DNA of 64,000 nt. Origin: Arctopsyche grandis (Eukaryota; Arthropoda; Insecta; Trichoptera; Hydropsychidae). Position 1 is the first letter of the stretch, and each line of letters opens with the position of its first letter. The DNA is taken from positions 14,994,501 through 15,058,500 of the forward strand of contig NC_135367.1 of NCBI RefSeq assembly GCF_051622035.1, written 5' to 3'. The notes under the pieces are model-generated. The model saw only the letters and a list, made by a program, of their open reading frames with translations. It searched no databases and was not told the origin of the DNA. Shown here piece after piece: positions 25,175-38,130 of this stretch. Made by a program: the position numbers and the translations under genes.

Positions 25175-28100
25175 ATGGAAGGTAAAATATCAGACGTTAT
25201 AAATTTGCGCGAATCTAACGCACTGAATGAGATGGTCGCAGAAATGAGCAGAGACGATAATGTTGATGGTATAAATGAAATGTTCAAATTTTTGAATATC
25301 GATTACGATGCCTACCAGGAATATTTGAAAATGAATGATGGTTGTAAAGACAAAATTGATATTAAAATTGAAAACAAATTAAAAGAAACTCAAGAATTAT
25401 TGGAGAAGATTAGTCTCATATTACCCGACATACCTGATGAGATTACTCAGAAGAATTTACTCACAAAAACAAAGTTTATGTTGAAAGAATTAGAGAAAAA
25501 CAAGAAAATAAATTCAGCGAATAGTATTGAAACAAAACTTGCTGAAACAGTAGATGCTTTGGGGAAAATTGTTTCACCGCAATCCACTCAATCAGAGCTA
25601 AGCAGTGAGATTGAAGGTTGTAACATCTATCAGATTTGGGAAATAATCTAGTTTTTAATGATAATTTATGTATTTTTTTTTATTATTTCAGAAATTAATA
25701 AGCACAATCCTGAGAATGATAAAAGCGATGGTGATCAAATAATTCAGGATGTGATTAGAACTGATATTCAGAATAAAATTCACACATTAGAGAATCTCAT
25801 GAAGGATGTAAATTTGGCTTTGAAAAATTCCAAACTTTCTGTAAACAATTATTATAGTAGCAAAATAGCAAACGAACCTAAATTTGAAAGAAAAATAAAT
25901 AATGACAAACCCACATGTATAAATAATGTGATACAAACAGAAAAAACGGCTTGTGTTGATGACAAAATTGACGCTCCGTTAATCGAACCGACAAACACAA
26001 ATACTGAAAGTGCTACTGAAAATAAGAATTCTATTGTTAAAGATGAATTGACAGTTCAGAATACGGCTGGTGAGAATAAAGAAAAAAATATTCCAGCCAA
26101 AATACACCGAGGTCCAATTATGAGTAAACAATTTATTTTGAGGCACTGTAAAGATCAAAAGTTGTACACCACTCCATATTTGAATGATGTTTTATATTTA
26201 CATTTCAAAGTGAGTATAATAATATCTTTCATATAATCTTATCCGAAAATATTTGTTTTTATTTATTTAATATCATTAAAGGGGTTTGCAAAGATTGAAA
26301 ACTTGGAAGAATACACTGGACTGAAATGCTTGTTTCTCGAAAATAATGGCATAAAAAAGTTGGAAGGTTTGAGTCAACAATCTGAAATGAAATGTCTCTT
26401 TTTACATTATAATTTAATAAAAAAAATTGAAAATCTCGAAGGTTGTCCTAAACTAGACACTCTAAATTTGGATCACAATATGATAAGTAAAATTGAAAAT
26501 TTAAATGTCGTTCCAAATTTAGCCACCTTAAATATGGGAAATAATTTTCTGTATACTGTTGGTAAGTTCAAATATATATGTATACATATATGTATATACA
26601 TATGTATGTATATATTAAGTGTGATTGGTGATATTGTATTTAGTAAATTTAATTATGATTCTGTTTTATAGATGATATAAAAGGCTTAGATGAATGTCGG
26701 CACTTGTCAGTTTTAGATTTGTCTCATAATCGTTTGGAAAGTGCTTTGATTTTGGATGTGTTGGAAAAACTTCCAGCACTGTCCGGTAGAGAAAAATAAA
26801 TTGTAGTAAAATTAAAAAATCTGTTTATGATTTTAATAAACTTTTTATTCCTTCTTACAGTGTTGATTTTAACTGGAAATCCTGTCATTAAAAATATTCC
26901 AGCATATCGGAAAACGGTAATTTTAAGGCTAAAAGAATTACTGAATCTTGACAATAGACCCATTTTCCCTAGAGATAGGGCCTGTGCTTTAGCATGGCAG
27001 CGAGGTATTTTCATATTAAATTAAACTTTTTTTTAATTTAAATTTAGGTTAGTTTATTTGAAAAACATAATATAGTTTTTGATTTAATATTATAATTAAA
27101 GGTGGTATAGATGAAGAGGTAGCAGAAAGGGATCGTTGGATAAAACGAGATCAACAGAAAATAATGGACTCCGTTAATTATTTAATACAAATGCGCGATA
27201 AACGACGTATGGAACAATCATTGGGAATAACTAAAATCAACACCGAAGAGGTATTTTATATATTTTACACATTGATTAAAGAATAAGTATAAAATAATAA
27301 TGGTGTATTTATTCAGGATGTCATAGAGACAACTTATGATGAAAGTGCAATTGAAGATGATACCAATATTTCATCAAATGATCATGGCAACGATTCAGAC
27401 GATTCCAGTGATTCAGGAGATAATACAAATGATGGTGATTTCGATTTTTACATATGTACATATATATAAAATATTAATTATCATTTTTTAAATTTTAATT
27501 GTTTATCTTTTCGTTGTATGTATATATGTAAGATATCAAACTTCCGTGGACGACAGCATGCATTAATTGGTCTGAAAACGTTAAAGGTAAATGTTTGGTC
27601 CAAGAAATTGAAAATGAGGAGGTTGAGACTCTTAAATGGGGACCAAAACTATATGATGGACGATTTGGCAACAATGGAAACGTTTTTGATAAAAATGAAG
27701 TTCATTTACTTGCTGATTTGTTGTATGGAAGTAAAGGTTCATATTCATAGTTAATTAAAAAATATATATCATTATTTTTGGAAATAATGATTTTAGAAGA
27801 TTTTTTATTATTATTTTTATATTAGAACCATCTGGGGGATGTAAAATAACCGAAGTCAAAGATATTTCTGAAGATATTTCAGTGAGTGCATTACAAGAGA
27901 ATACAGAAAAAAAGTATATTGAAAACGAGTCACATAATGTAAAGAATAAATGTGAGATAAAAGAAGCAATACAAGAAGACATTGATCAAATAATCCAAAC
28001 TGCTGTTGATATATGTCATAAACGATGTAATAAATCAGAGACTATGGAGATTGAAGGTATGAATATGGAAGAATAATATTTATGTTTGCTTATTAATAAC

Positions 28101-28642
28101 ATATGTATGTATATGTATTTACCTACTTTAAATTTTAAAGGTGATATAAAAAATCTTCAAAATTTGGAAGAACAGCAAGAAAAAAGCATTTTATTGTTAG
28201 ATGAAAATAGTTCAAAGGTACTAATGATTGAGAGAGGTATTGAATTAGAGGTACTAATAATTGAGATGTAATATTTTTAGTAAAATCATTTTTTAAATAC
28301 ATAATATAATTGAAATATTAATAGATTTCAGACGATTCAGATGAAATGACTGATAAATTCAAGAATAGATTTATGATCGAAGAAATTGATTGTAATCATC
28401 CACTGTTTTTACAAAATTCATTAGGCACAGAATATACTGTATCAGAACCGTATTCAATGACAAGTGACCAAGACATGAATGACGATAAATGTGTTTACGT
28501 TGATGATAACAGCCCTGAAAAAGATAACAATGAACCAGATTTATTTTATAATAAAAAGAAAGATGAAGATGAGCTTAATGATCTTGGTACATTTTCGATA
28601 GAAATGAAACGTGCATTACAAGAGCATTCTGTTAAAAATTAA
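25175..28642 (+). CDS. DNAAF1: Dynein axonemal assembly factor 1 (DNAAF1/LRRC50; dtr in flies), 11 exons
   Basis: Cytoplasmic factor needed to pre-assemble axonemal dynein arms for motile cilia and flagella; in insects expected in sperm and chordotonal neurons. Exons 25175-25616, 25692-26209, 26282-26561, 26672-26785, 26861-27004, 27102-27250, 27317-27434, 27533-27736, 27826-28056, 28141-28236 and 28332-28642 join in phase to 868 aa. The family signature [20 protein letters not shown] ends exon 2 (to residue 320). SDS22-type LRRs follow ([20 protein letters not shown] and so on, residues 321 to about 450), then the LRR cap with [14 protein letters not shown] and [15 protein letters not shown]. 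The acidic tail includes [17 protein letters not shown]. Human DNAAF1 is 725 aa with a short leader; here exons 1-2 add an Asn/Lys/Glu-rich N-terminal extension of about 290 residues. Confidence 0.95.
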
Positions 28643-28700
28643 ACTGGTTAATATTATATTATTTAGTTTCAAATTTACTATAAATGATTAAATAATTTTT

Positions 28701-28706
28701 AATAAA
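28701..28706 (+). terminator. Poly(A) signal of DNAAF1
   Basis: AATAAA 58 bases past the TAA stop. Confidence 0.7.
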
Positions 28707-31516
28707 ATATTCAAAAATCATCTTTGATACCTGCATATGTACATAGTTCATTAATTATATTCAAATATCATTTAAATAAAATTTAAAGCAGCTTTTCCTA
28801 CGCCATTAACGGTAGGTCATTTATAAATCTAAAAACTGAATTTTTGATTGGTATTTAGGATTAGGGATGGTTATCGTATTGAGGATAGTTTTGAGTGTAA
28901 ATTGAATCATACATATATCTGAATTATGTTGTGAAAAATCTAAATTGGGAACTATTTTTAGGGATGATTTTACGTCGTATTTATAATAGCAAGTCCAGTG
29001 CTTTTTTTTTTAAAAAAAGGTGCCAGAATTCACTTCTTGTCAAGCTTTTTACTAAATAAAATTATATTCAAATATCATTTAATGAAATTTAAAGCAGCTT
29101 TTCCTATGCAACGGAGCACATAAAAAAGTAAAAATAGTTATTGTGGTAATATTATCATTTGATGATGAAAGTAATAATACATGTATAGAATTCCAAAAGT
29201 TTTCATTAATTAGTACTTTCAGATACCAATTATTAAGTTTTCAAACTGCACAACTATTTGAGCATATTTTCATGAAATTTATAAAGTTCACATATGTAAA
29301 TATAAGTTTTGAATAACTCATTTTCTTAATAAATATGTTCTTGAAATAATACTTTATATACATATGTAGCTTAGTGTCATTACCGTTTGTCTACATGCCC
29401 AAATCCCCATGTTCGGTGTGTGGTATGGAATGTACATATTATATTTATATATAGATATAAATTGCATAAAATATAACAATACACAGGTATTGTATATACT
29501 TTATTTAAAAATGTAAGATCTCATAAGTAAGAGTCAAAATTAAAATATGTATGTATATTTCTGTATCTAGAGCTCTGGAGTTCTTTAAAAAAATCCTGTG
29601 TTATAAAACATTTTCCAACAGGGTGAAATGTTTTGATAAAACCTGTTGCATGTCAGGCTAACCACCTATTATAATATTCATATAGTAATTGTGCACAATC
29701 ACTGAGCAAGGTCAAATTTACTATAAAAGCAATTGCCTCTTCTTAACTACCAAATTTGGATTTTTTGCTGGAGGGACACTGTCTCTCCATTAATTATTTT
29801 GATAAATAAAACTAATCAAGCCATTGAGTTATTTCTTGTCATAGTGTGGGCAAAAGCTCGTGTAGCGGTATTTGTTTCAGACCACCGCCACGTACCGAGA
29901 GACTCATCGCCTGTTTATTAACCTGGGTGACTCGACACATTCGACTGTTGATTAAAAATGTGTACAAAAAAAAACAACTCGACAATGCGACCGGAGATTC
30001 TTTAATTTTAAGGAAAATGTCAATTATAAACTCTGAGGCTTCACTTTTTAGAAAGACGCAAACAACTTATGGATGCCAAAAACATCTGATAACAGTTAAA
30101 AATATTACACGCTGATTAATGATCTTGGATCTCAACATTATTAACTGCTTTAAAGAAATTAAATCGACATCGTATTATGCTAATTTTGATTTATTTTGAG
30201 TGACATATTTCAGGTTTTTAACACCAATGTGCAAATTTTAAGATCATTTTTTCTGTGAATGTGTGACTTTCAGTATTTTTGATTAAACATATTTGTAAAT
30301 CTTATCCCTTATTTATACAGTCCCGGCTGTATAAATAGATCGATTAAGTCAAAATTCCAAATTAAAAAAAATATTCCGCCAAAAATATAAATAATTTATC
30401 ATATAGAGAAGGGAACATATTTTGTAAGCAAATGCGGTTTAGATTTACAAGGTTTTTTCGTAGAACATATCTACGGAGAAAATCGATCTTATAACTTCTA
30501 GGTAGCACTGGTGATACCTGCATCAGATTAATCGTTAACTGGTTGAAGTCGTTCACTACCCAGTTGTTAACCGCAATATTGTCGACCGTTTAACTAACGA
30601 GAATAAACACACCCCGACGTGCTTACCTCATTCAGTTTATTACTATTCAATGTGTTTATTATTTTGTTGGTATCTCACAAAAGGGTTTAATACGCTTTAA
30701 ATTATTGGACTTGATCAATCGTTCGATGTGCACTTTGCGGTTTCTTGTTAAGTACATGTTTGCACACGTTACGGTTACCATTAATGCCGGACTAAGATGA
30801 AAGGAAGATGGGAATTTTCTGGTGTGATGATCGAAAGGAAGAGTGACTAATGGGAAAGATATAACAAATTTCAATCATTTCTTATAACAGCAAACTGGGA
30901 AAATCTTGGCTCTTTGATGTCTTAGTTCAATTCTTAGTATTTTATTTTTACATGTAGCTAACTTTTTGATGATATAAAAGCTATATATTTTTCATTTTTT
31001 TTTATTTCTCTTGAATCAATTATGATGGAATCATAGTTACTAGAATATTTCAGGTCTGATTAACCTGGTTTACAGTCGTTGGTCACTTACACAGGTTAAA
31101 AGTTGAACAATGGAAATGGTGGGAATTTTGTTTGTTTTACCAGGGTCGCCACGAGGATTTTCAGCGTCCCGGCCAATAACTAAAATTTGCGCCCCCCCCC
31201 CCTCATTTTTATTAACACATGCTGCATAGTACAATTTAATAAAATGCAATATTAAAAAAAACTACGTATATAGATAAAGTTAAAAATGCAATATTAATAA
31301 AAAAGCACAAATTAAAATAATGAAATTAATTTTAACATAAATTGTTATTCTAGGCCATTTAAAAGTGATATTTAGAAAATTGTTTGTCAAATTTTATTTT
31401 ACTAGTCCATATTACGTCAAAAAAATCATTCAATTTTTTACAAAAATGATATCGGGTTTTCGAAACTTTTATTAAAATTAAAATATAAAATTTTATTTTA
31501 TATTTTACATAAATAT
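28707..31516. other. AT-rich gene-free DNA
   Basis: No spliceable coding segment recognised. It holds scattered TATGTA-type microsatellite words. Near 31143-31205 there is a GC-rich patch (GTCCCGGCC, then a run of C) that resembles the C-rich subterminal part of MITEs such as 20201-20451, but no second end was found. Confidence 0.5.
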
Positions 31517-31930
31517 TGTTACGTACACTCGGATTAGGCCGAGTAAGTGCAATCGGATTAGGCCGAGTAGCATCCCAGAGACTGTGTGACCGTTATAATT
31601 GGTTTCGAGGATTATCTCCAGGCTCGGCTTACAATGAGATACCCCCGAATGCACTTGGTGGGGGTAGCGGTAACTCGGTCGCATTCCGGTAGAGTTCTCA
31701 GAACCCACAGCGGTAGCGTGGGACATCTAGAACGTGACCATAAAAATAGGTAAGCAAACCGGATGTCAAAGATGCCCTGAGAGACCTATTCGTTATAAGG
31801 TGGTACTTAGGCTATATCAAGACATTCTGGACGGAGTATCTCCGAGTGCGTTTATCTCCTTAATCACCAATAAATGCTGTGAAACGACTTTGGCCTTTTA
31901 CTTGGATCCTCCACCCACCCCTACGCATCA
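31517..31930 (+). mobile_element. Solo LTR, 414 bp
   Basis: Starts TGTTACGTACACTCGG and ends CCCACCCCTACGCATCA (TG...CA ends), flanked by ATAT on both sides. The TGTTACG start and an AATAAA-containing end (CCAATAAATGCTGTGAAACG) are usual for insect Gypsy or Pao-type LTRs. Two direct copies of TCGGATTAGGCCGAGTA lie at the left end. There is no internal region or second LTR nearby, so it is a solo LTR left by recombination. A related LTR end lies at 16390-16673. Confidence 0.8.
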
Positions 31931-32149
31931 ATATATATTATACATACATATATGTATACTAGGAAGGCCCAACGGGTAAACCTCAATGCGCCTCCTTGGC
32001 CATTTACAAACAATGCAGCATTTTTATTATCAGACACTAAAAACTCGAAATTAACGAGACATCTACGAATTTTTAACTGGTATATAAATTTTATTGTACA
32101 TAAATCATACTCAAATATTGGTGACATAGTAGGTAGGTAGGATGGTTTT

Positions 32150-32345
32150 TTTAGTCAATTTAATGAAATCAGAAAAATTGGCAAACTCTCATAGGAAACG
32201 ATCGAATTTGGGTCACAAATATCCAAGTCTGACCAGCAGACAATATACTCAGAATAAATTCTTTACAATCGATGTCAACCCGGCGCCTCTCAGTGTTCCC
32301 CAACCACCGAGCCATGCTGCTGGCAAAAATCGTTGCTGAAAACTT
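32150..32345 (-). mobile_element. tRNA-derived SINE-like sequence
   Basis: On the minus strand an A-box-like ATGGCTCGGTGGTTGGG is followed about 30 bases later by a B-box-like GCCGGGTTGACATCG, then an unrelated body. This is the layout of a tRNA-derived SINE head. Clover-leaf stems are not convincing and no flanking duplication was found. Confidence 0.4.
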
Positions 32346-32689
32346 TTTGGTTAGGATACAATTCACCAAGCAATTTATCGAGCGATAAATTGATTTTTTT
32401 GAGAATCTTTTGTCGATCTCGAAAATCAAACCGATTGTATTGTGTTGTGAATAAAATCCATCAGTTGGGAGACAAGACGCTCGTCTTAAAAAAAAGATGA
32501 CTCTCAGCACCTTACTAACCTCTTTACCAAACTATTTTTCGGAGAGGAGCTTCACCTCATTTATGCAAATTCTAGCTTTGCTCTCTTCTTTCTTAGTTTC
32601 GTTTAGTTTCGCTCTCGATGGAGCCCTGGCACTATGTATGTAGGTAGGTTAGTCTATATTGACGGGGTAGTCATTAATTTTCCCGTGCG

Positions 32690-33310
32690 TGAGAACGAAG
32701 ACTGCGTAAGTGCAACGACAAGTCTACGAATGCTAAAATGATATACTGCAATTTAACCTTATCTATCCGCGCGTCGATGTCGCAATTTATATGCTTTTAA
32801 TGTCGTCCATGACACTTTTTAACGACCACTTCAAGTTGTTTAATGCTAAGTGCGCGTACAGAACGAGACAAATTGTGCTACGGCACGCTAACTATCCTCT
32901 CACATTGTCAAAATTGCACACTTTAACCCTTAACTGCGTCCTTAAACGTGTCATCGCTCATGAGTCGATCTTTCCCTGTAATTGGGCATGTCCGGACAGT
33001 TGGTACGCCTGCGCCGAATGGAACGACATTGTGTTCGGATCAATTAAAGGGGATTGGCTATGGCGTGCGCGCGCGTGTTGGACATGTTTATGTCCGCCAT
33101 TAACGCGGATCGGACATGGAATTATGTACGTGGTGGCCCTGATCGATGATGGTCGTCGGAGACATCCGGCACGCGCAAACTCGCGACTTTCGCGCCAACA
33201 AAGGAAAGCGCATTGTTGACCAATCGCGTTGCGGTGACTAAGAAATGGGGTTATATGATTGGTAGATACTGTGAAGGCGGTCTCTCATTCGACCAATGGC
33301 GTAGAAGCAA
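32690..33310. other. GC-richer island in gene-free DNA, function unknown
   Basis: About 600 bases clearly richer in G+C and CpG than the flanks (for example GGCGTGCGCGCGCGTGTTGG). A 142-codon plus-strand open frame (32791-33219) resembles no known protein and lacks splice context. It is a candidate conserved non-coding or promoter element by composition only. Confidence 0.35.
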
Positions 33311-33705
33311 GTGTGATTAATTTGTAAGAGTTCAAATTAAAATATTTTATTTTTAAATTATACTATTCAATTGTTTATTAGAAAATTTTCACAAACAGAG
33401 TCTGTTTTTGTTCTTCTAACCAAGTGAGTTCTTATTATTTATCATTATACTATTGAATTTAGAAATAATTTTTTCAACCAACTATATTTTAGTTGTAAGA
33501 AATCTAAAAATACCTGTGCATTTTTTTTTATATACATACGTTCATACTAGGATAGTTTTAGCACATACATGTTTTCTAGGGCTAGTCTGATAAAAATTGG
33601 AACAATTCTTTGATTATTTTGATGGTTTCAAGTAAGCCTACTGAAATATGTATGCATATATACATACATATCTATAATTTTAAACATATAGTTATTATTC
33701 ATAGT

Positions 33706-33925
33706 TGTTTTATCCGGCTTCGCTCTGTATTTGTAATATAAACAGCGTAAACATGGCGAATCTAGTAGTAAATATTCATTTGTTTTTTTATTAAATTTTT
33801 TGAATCAAAAAAAAAAAATCTACTCGTTGTCATAAAAATTTTGACTTGTTAATGATTCCCAACCAAAGATACATATACGAGTATATTTACATACAAAGTC
33901 TCTTTCGAAATTATATATTAGATTA
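33706..33925 (+). repeat. Dispersed repeat family C, copy
   Basis: Head TTTTATCCGGCTTCGCTCTG, TATTTGTAATATAAACAGCG and AACATGGCGAAT; tail with TACATACAAAGTCTC and GAAATTATATATTAGAT. The order is the same as in the copies at 10787, 36320 and 59828. Confidence 0.8.
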
Positions 33926-34896
33926 TAGGTATACATATGTCCAGATATATGTATGTATATCCTGTCCTATTCACCAAATCATGTATATCTTTCATTTCCT
34001 TTCTCACTTACATACCTTTATTCGTTACGGGACATACATATATCCTTTCCATCAGGCCCGCCTAGAGGAGCTCGGCCGCCTGTGTGATTTGCATAATTCG
34101 CACATATGGACGGTGCGGTTCTGCTTTCCACTATCGGACTATCGGACATATCTTTTCCAACTACATACATATGATACATCATAGCAAGTATTTTTTTTTA
34201 TTTTAATGATGCAATGTACATAAGTGGTAACGCAAGAGCACCAGTGATTTAGGATCACTGTATAAAGGTTGATTTTGGGAAATTGCATGTCATGGAACTG
34301 ATTTTTCACATTATGGCAGCCACTAAAAATGTTACCAGTGAAAATAATTTTCCAAATAGGTATGTCTTGGACAAGAAGTTTGTATTCAGAAGCATACTGG
34401 TCTCATTATTTGAAATTGGTTCGAATTATCAACACCGTGACTATCTTCTTCCAAATGAATTGCGTTATTTCTGGAACGTGATTACATTGAAGCGTCAGCA
34501 TTTTACAAATAAAGATCATCTGCATTTCCCAAAACCTTACGGGTCACCTTCACGCTATTTACCCACCGATCGTCACTGTTAATCCTATCACGCTGGAACT
34601 TTGTAATGGTGAGTGAAATGGCAATCGTTGAGTTGTGATTTTTTTTCAAATTTTTAAGTCGACCGGAAGTGGTATCCCCTCCCCCGTTGTAGATATCTTA
34701 TTTTTATATTTCCTTGAATTTAATTATCTCCCATGTCCCAAATCACGTAATTGATTAGAGGTAAAATTTTCCACAGAATGATGATTTTCACACAATAATA
34801 TTTTTATCTCAACCGAAGTACCTAGTACTTTTATTATACTATTGAATTTCTAGATTTTTCTCTGAAACCGCTCAGTATCAAATCGTATCGCCCCCT

Positions 34897-35110
34897 CGGT
34901 ACGGCAGCTTCGATTATTATTTCAGTTCCGGATCCCGATTACTGTTTCAGTTCCGGATTCTGATTACTGTTTCAGTTCCGGATCCCAATTCCTTTTTTAG
35001 TTCTGGATCCTGATTCCTTTTTCATTTCCGGTTCTGGATTACTTTTTGTTTCGGATACGGACTCCATTTTCAGTTCCGGATACCGACTTCTGTTTCAGTT
35101 CCAATTCCCG
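34897..35110. repeat. Degenerate minisatellite, roughly 30-bp unit
   Basis: About seven units of TTCAGTTCCGGATCCCGATT type. This is the reverse complement of the minisatellite within the family C copy at 10840-11000, indicating that the array belongs to that repeat family. Confidence 0.8.
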
Positions 35111-35574
35111 ATTTCTGTTTTAATTCTGATTAATTATTAGCATACGTATTGTAACTTTATTTTAAATCATGTATCAATTTGTTTCCGAAACCACCCGTTG
35201 AAATTTCAACGCGCAAAACACTAATACTCTAAATAGTAGTGAGCGGATCGGAAGCGTGCCGTTCATTGTTATTTGTTTGCGGTGATTTGTTAAAGGTTCG
35301 CCGAACCTTTTTTTTGCACTCTAGCTGTGTAAATAGACCCAAAACGCCCTGATTCCTGGAAAAAGCACGCTTCCTTATCCGCCCTTTACTAATTAGTTGA
35401 TAATTCTAATATTTATTTATTGAAATCTCCATACTTGTTAATGATGCATACACATCCGTTCCGTTTTTGTATACATATATATTATTATTAAAGATCCGAG
35501 TATTTTTTCGCATTTGATTTTAATATTTAGAGAGAGCTGGTAGAAACTTCAAATTAAAACTATAATTTTTTTTA

Positions 35575-36000
35575 GGAATTAACAGTTTTCGGTCTGTTTC
35601 CGGAGAATGTTGAGCTTGTTGCGCAAATCGCGAAGTATTGTTTGCCGAGTAAGAGGGCTTTGTTCAATAATAAGCAATCGTGAGTTGTACGCGGGCCGGT
35701 ACGTCTTTGGCCGGGTAGTCGAGCACGACCCGTGCATACATTTGCAATTAAATTGCATAATTGAATGGCAATTAACCTCGTATTTTTGCACCTGACGACG
35801 TCTTTATCAGACGACACGGGTTGTAATGGCTGCGAGGTCGGGCCACGAGAGCCAATTGCGGTAGTGTCATCCGGACAAACTCTTGCCGCTTTCGACAGCG
35901 TTTTACAAGGGACGTTTTACACTTTATTGGCAATTTTGTGGGTGTTGAAATTCCCCCGGCTACTTTACGTGCCTACGTTCATCTACACCAGTGGACATAC
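35575..36000. other. GC-richer island with homeodomain-type words
   Basis: A mixed-composition block with TTTGCAATTAAATTGCATAA and GGCAATTAACCTCG, and several CpG-rich patches. Open frames on both strands are mutually exclusive and none resembles a known protein. Candidate enhancer or conserved non-coding element (inference). Confidence 0.35.
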
Positions 36001-36319
36001 ATAGTACATGCTAAATTTATACATACATACATACATACATCCAATGGCTGAGCATGAAGTAATGGGTAAATATGTAAATGAAATACATTTTTATATGTAA
36101 TATAAGCTATATAATATGTACATACATATATTACATATGTATGTATATTTAACCCAGGAGTTCAATATTCATTGTACTCGATATGAATATGGTTGGTACT
36201 AACTCTAAGAGACACTTTATTTATTCAAAATATTAGAAATCTCCGCCACCTCTTTATATTCACTTCACCACGTTATATTTTCTGTTAAATATTTTGTTTA
36301 AAATCTTAATTATCCATTA

Positions 36320-36560
36320 CTAGTGGTTTTACCCGACTTCGCTCGGTATTTGTAATATAAACCGCTTAAACTAATCTAATAATAAACATTTGATTAAATT
36401 TATTTTGAATAGTTTTATTTTATTTAAATTCATTCGAATATTCATTTGTTTTTTATTAAATTGAACGTCACGGATTCTATGAACCAAATAAACATACATA
36501 TATACATACATACATGCAAAGTATCTTTCGAAAAACATATTCGATTTTATATTATAAGTA
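36320..36560 (+). repeat. Dispersed repeat family C, short copy
   Basis: Head GTGGTTTTACCCGACTTCGC and GTAATATAAACCGCTTAAAC, then AATATTCATTTGTTTTTTAT, GAACGTCACGGATTCTATGA, and tail GCAAAGTATCTTTCGAAAAA. This is the most compact copy and shows the core without the minisatellite. Confidence 0.85.
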
Positions 36561-37689
36561 GAGTACGAACCCAAAACGCGTTGGACACTGTTCAATTGTT
36601 GTAAAGGCTTTGTAAAAAAGGTTCAGCAAACCTTTAACAATGCATTTACAACATTTGAACAATGAACGGCACCCTGGTTATCCGGGCTTTAATTATAAAT
36701 CTTAAGGAATAAATGACCTGTAATTTAGGGGTTCCAATAAGCCGACCGAAAGAAAAAGTCGGCTTTCGTTTTTTTTACAAATAAAAAGCCAGTTGACCAG
36801 CTTTCACCGGTTTCAGAAAATTTTAAATTTTTATTTCGAAAAACAAGTGATTTTATATTTATAGATTTTATAATATTATTTTAATAAAATATTTTAAAAT
36901 ACTACATATTTATGAAATCTGTTCAAATAAACAAAATAGTCTTCTACTTATGTACTATTCACAATCCATCGACAATGCACTGGGATTGTCGTCTTGTGGA
37001 CATTTTCAAGAGTTTTTCATAATTGTGAAATAAAATGACACTAAAAAACTAATCTGAATATTTATAATTGAACTTAGGTTCTATTAAGATTTTTTTCCAG
37101 CAGTTAGCATCAGGAGATGAATAATAAGAAATAAATTAACAATTTTGAATATATCTTTGTGAGATCAATTTTATTATGGTACCCTAAGGTTGGTACAATT
37201 TACAAAATTATATATGTATATGTACATAGGTACGTATATTTTTTTCAAATTAGTCAATTGGATTAATGTATTTTTGAAAATGCTGGTAGCTTTGGAATAA
37301 GGCCGTAGAGGTATCCCGGTTCCTGGAAAAAATATTCCGGGCCCTATGACAAACTAAAAAAAAATATCTATAAAAACCATTAGAAAAATACCTAAATATG
37401 TATATGTATGTTGGTTGTTATTTTATTAAATAATTTAATAAGAAAATATGATATAACAGGTACACATGGACATAAAGAATGCGTGGATCGATTTAACGAT
37501 CTTAAACATTTAAAATGAATCAAATGCATGTATTTTTATCTAGTGTAACATAAAATGTCAATATCGTTCAGTCGGATGGCCATGACACGGGGCCCCTCGA
37601 TTAGTCCGGGCCCTGGAACTGTACCCCGGCTCCCCCCCCCCCTCTCGTCGGTCTTGCTTCGGAGTATTGTTTTAAATGCAACAGATTGA

Positions 37690-38130
37690 CTTTGGAATCG
37701 GTTCAAAGTGTAAAACGCACCCCGAATGCAGAAATATCATCTTCCTCCGGTTTTCGATCGCTTTCCAAAAAACAAATGCTCAAAATAACGGTCGAACAAC
37801 GCAAACGCGCGCGCGCGTATAAGGTTTCATCGGATAAGCAAAAGAACAATCAACGGATAATCGGAAAGCTAATAGCGTTTGAATAACGAGGGGCCGTTTA
37901 TTCATCGGATGCGGTCTGAGTAATGGCCCTACATTGTTTATAATTATTAAATAACATATTGTTACAATTGGATAGATAGAGCTGGAGCGGATTAAACGCA
38001 CCGTGTCCGACCCGACCGGTCGGTCCGTTCGTGGGGTTCACGCTGCTAATGCTCGTAATTAAAGTCGCTCGTTCGAGTGCCAATCTTGTAAAAATCAAAA
38101 ACACGCGAAAGACCGGTTGAATTTTAACAT
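37690..38130. other. GC-richer island, function unknown
   Basis: Contains AACGCGCGCGCGCGTATAAG and TCGTAATTAAAGTCGCTCG, in contrast to the AT-rich flanks. A 66-codon plus-strand frame (37686-37886) is unsupported. Just to its left, 37590-37640 holds GC-rich transposon-like sequence (CCGGGCCCTGGAACT and a C run). Confidence 0.3.

Noticed and set aside
32791-33219. 142-codon plus-strand frame
   Set aside because: The GC-rich composition lengthens random frames. No domain, no splice context, and competing frames on the other strand.
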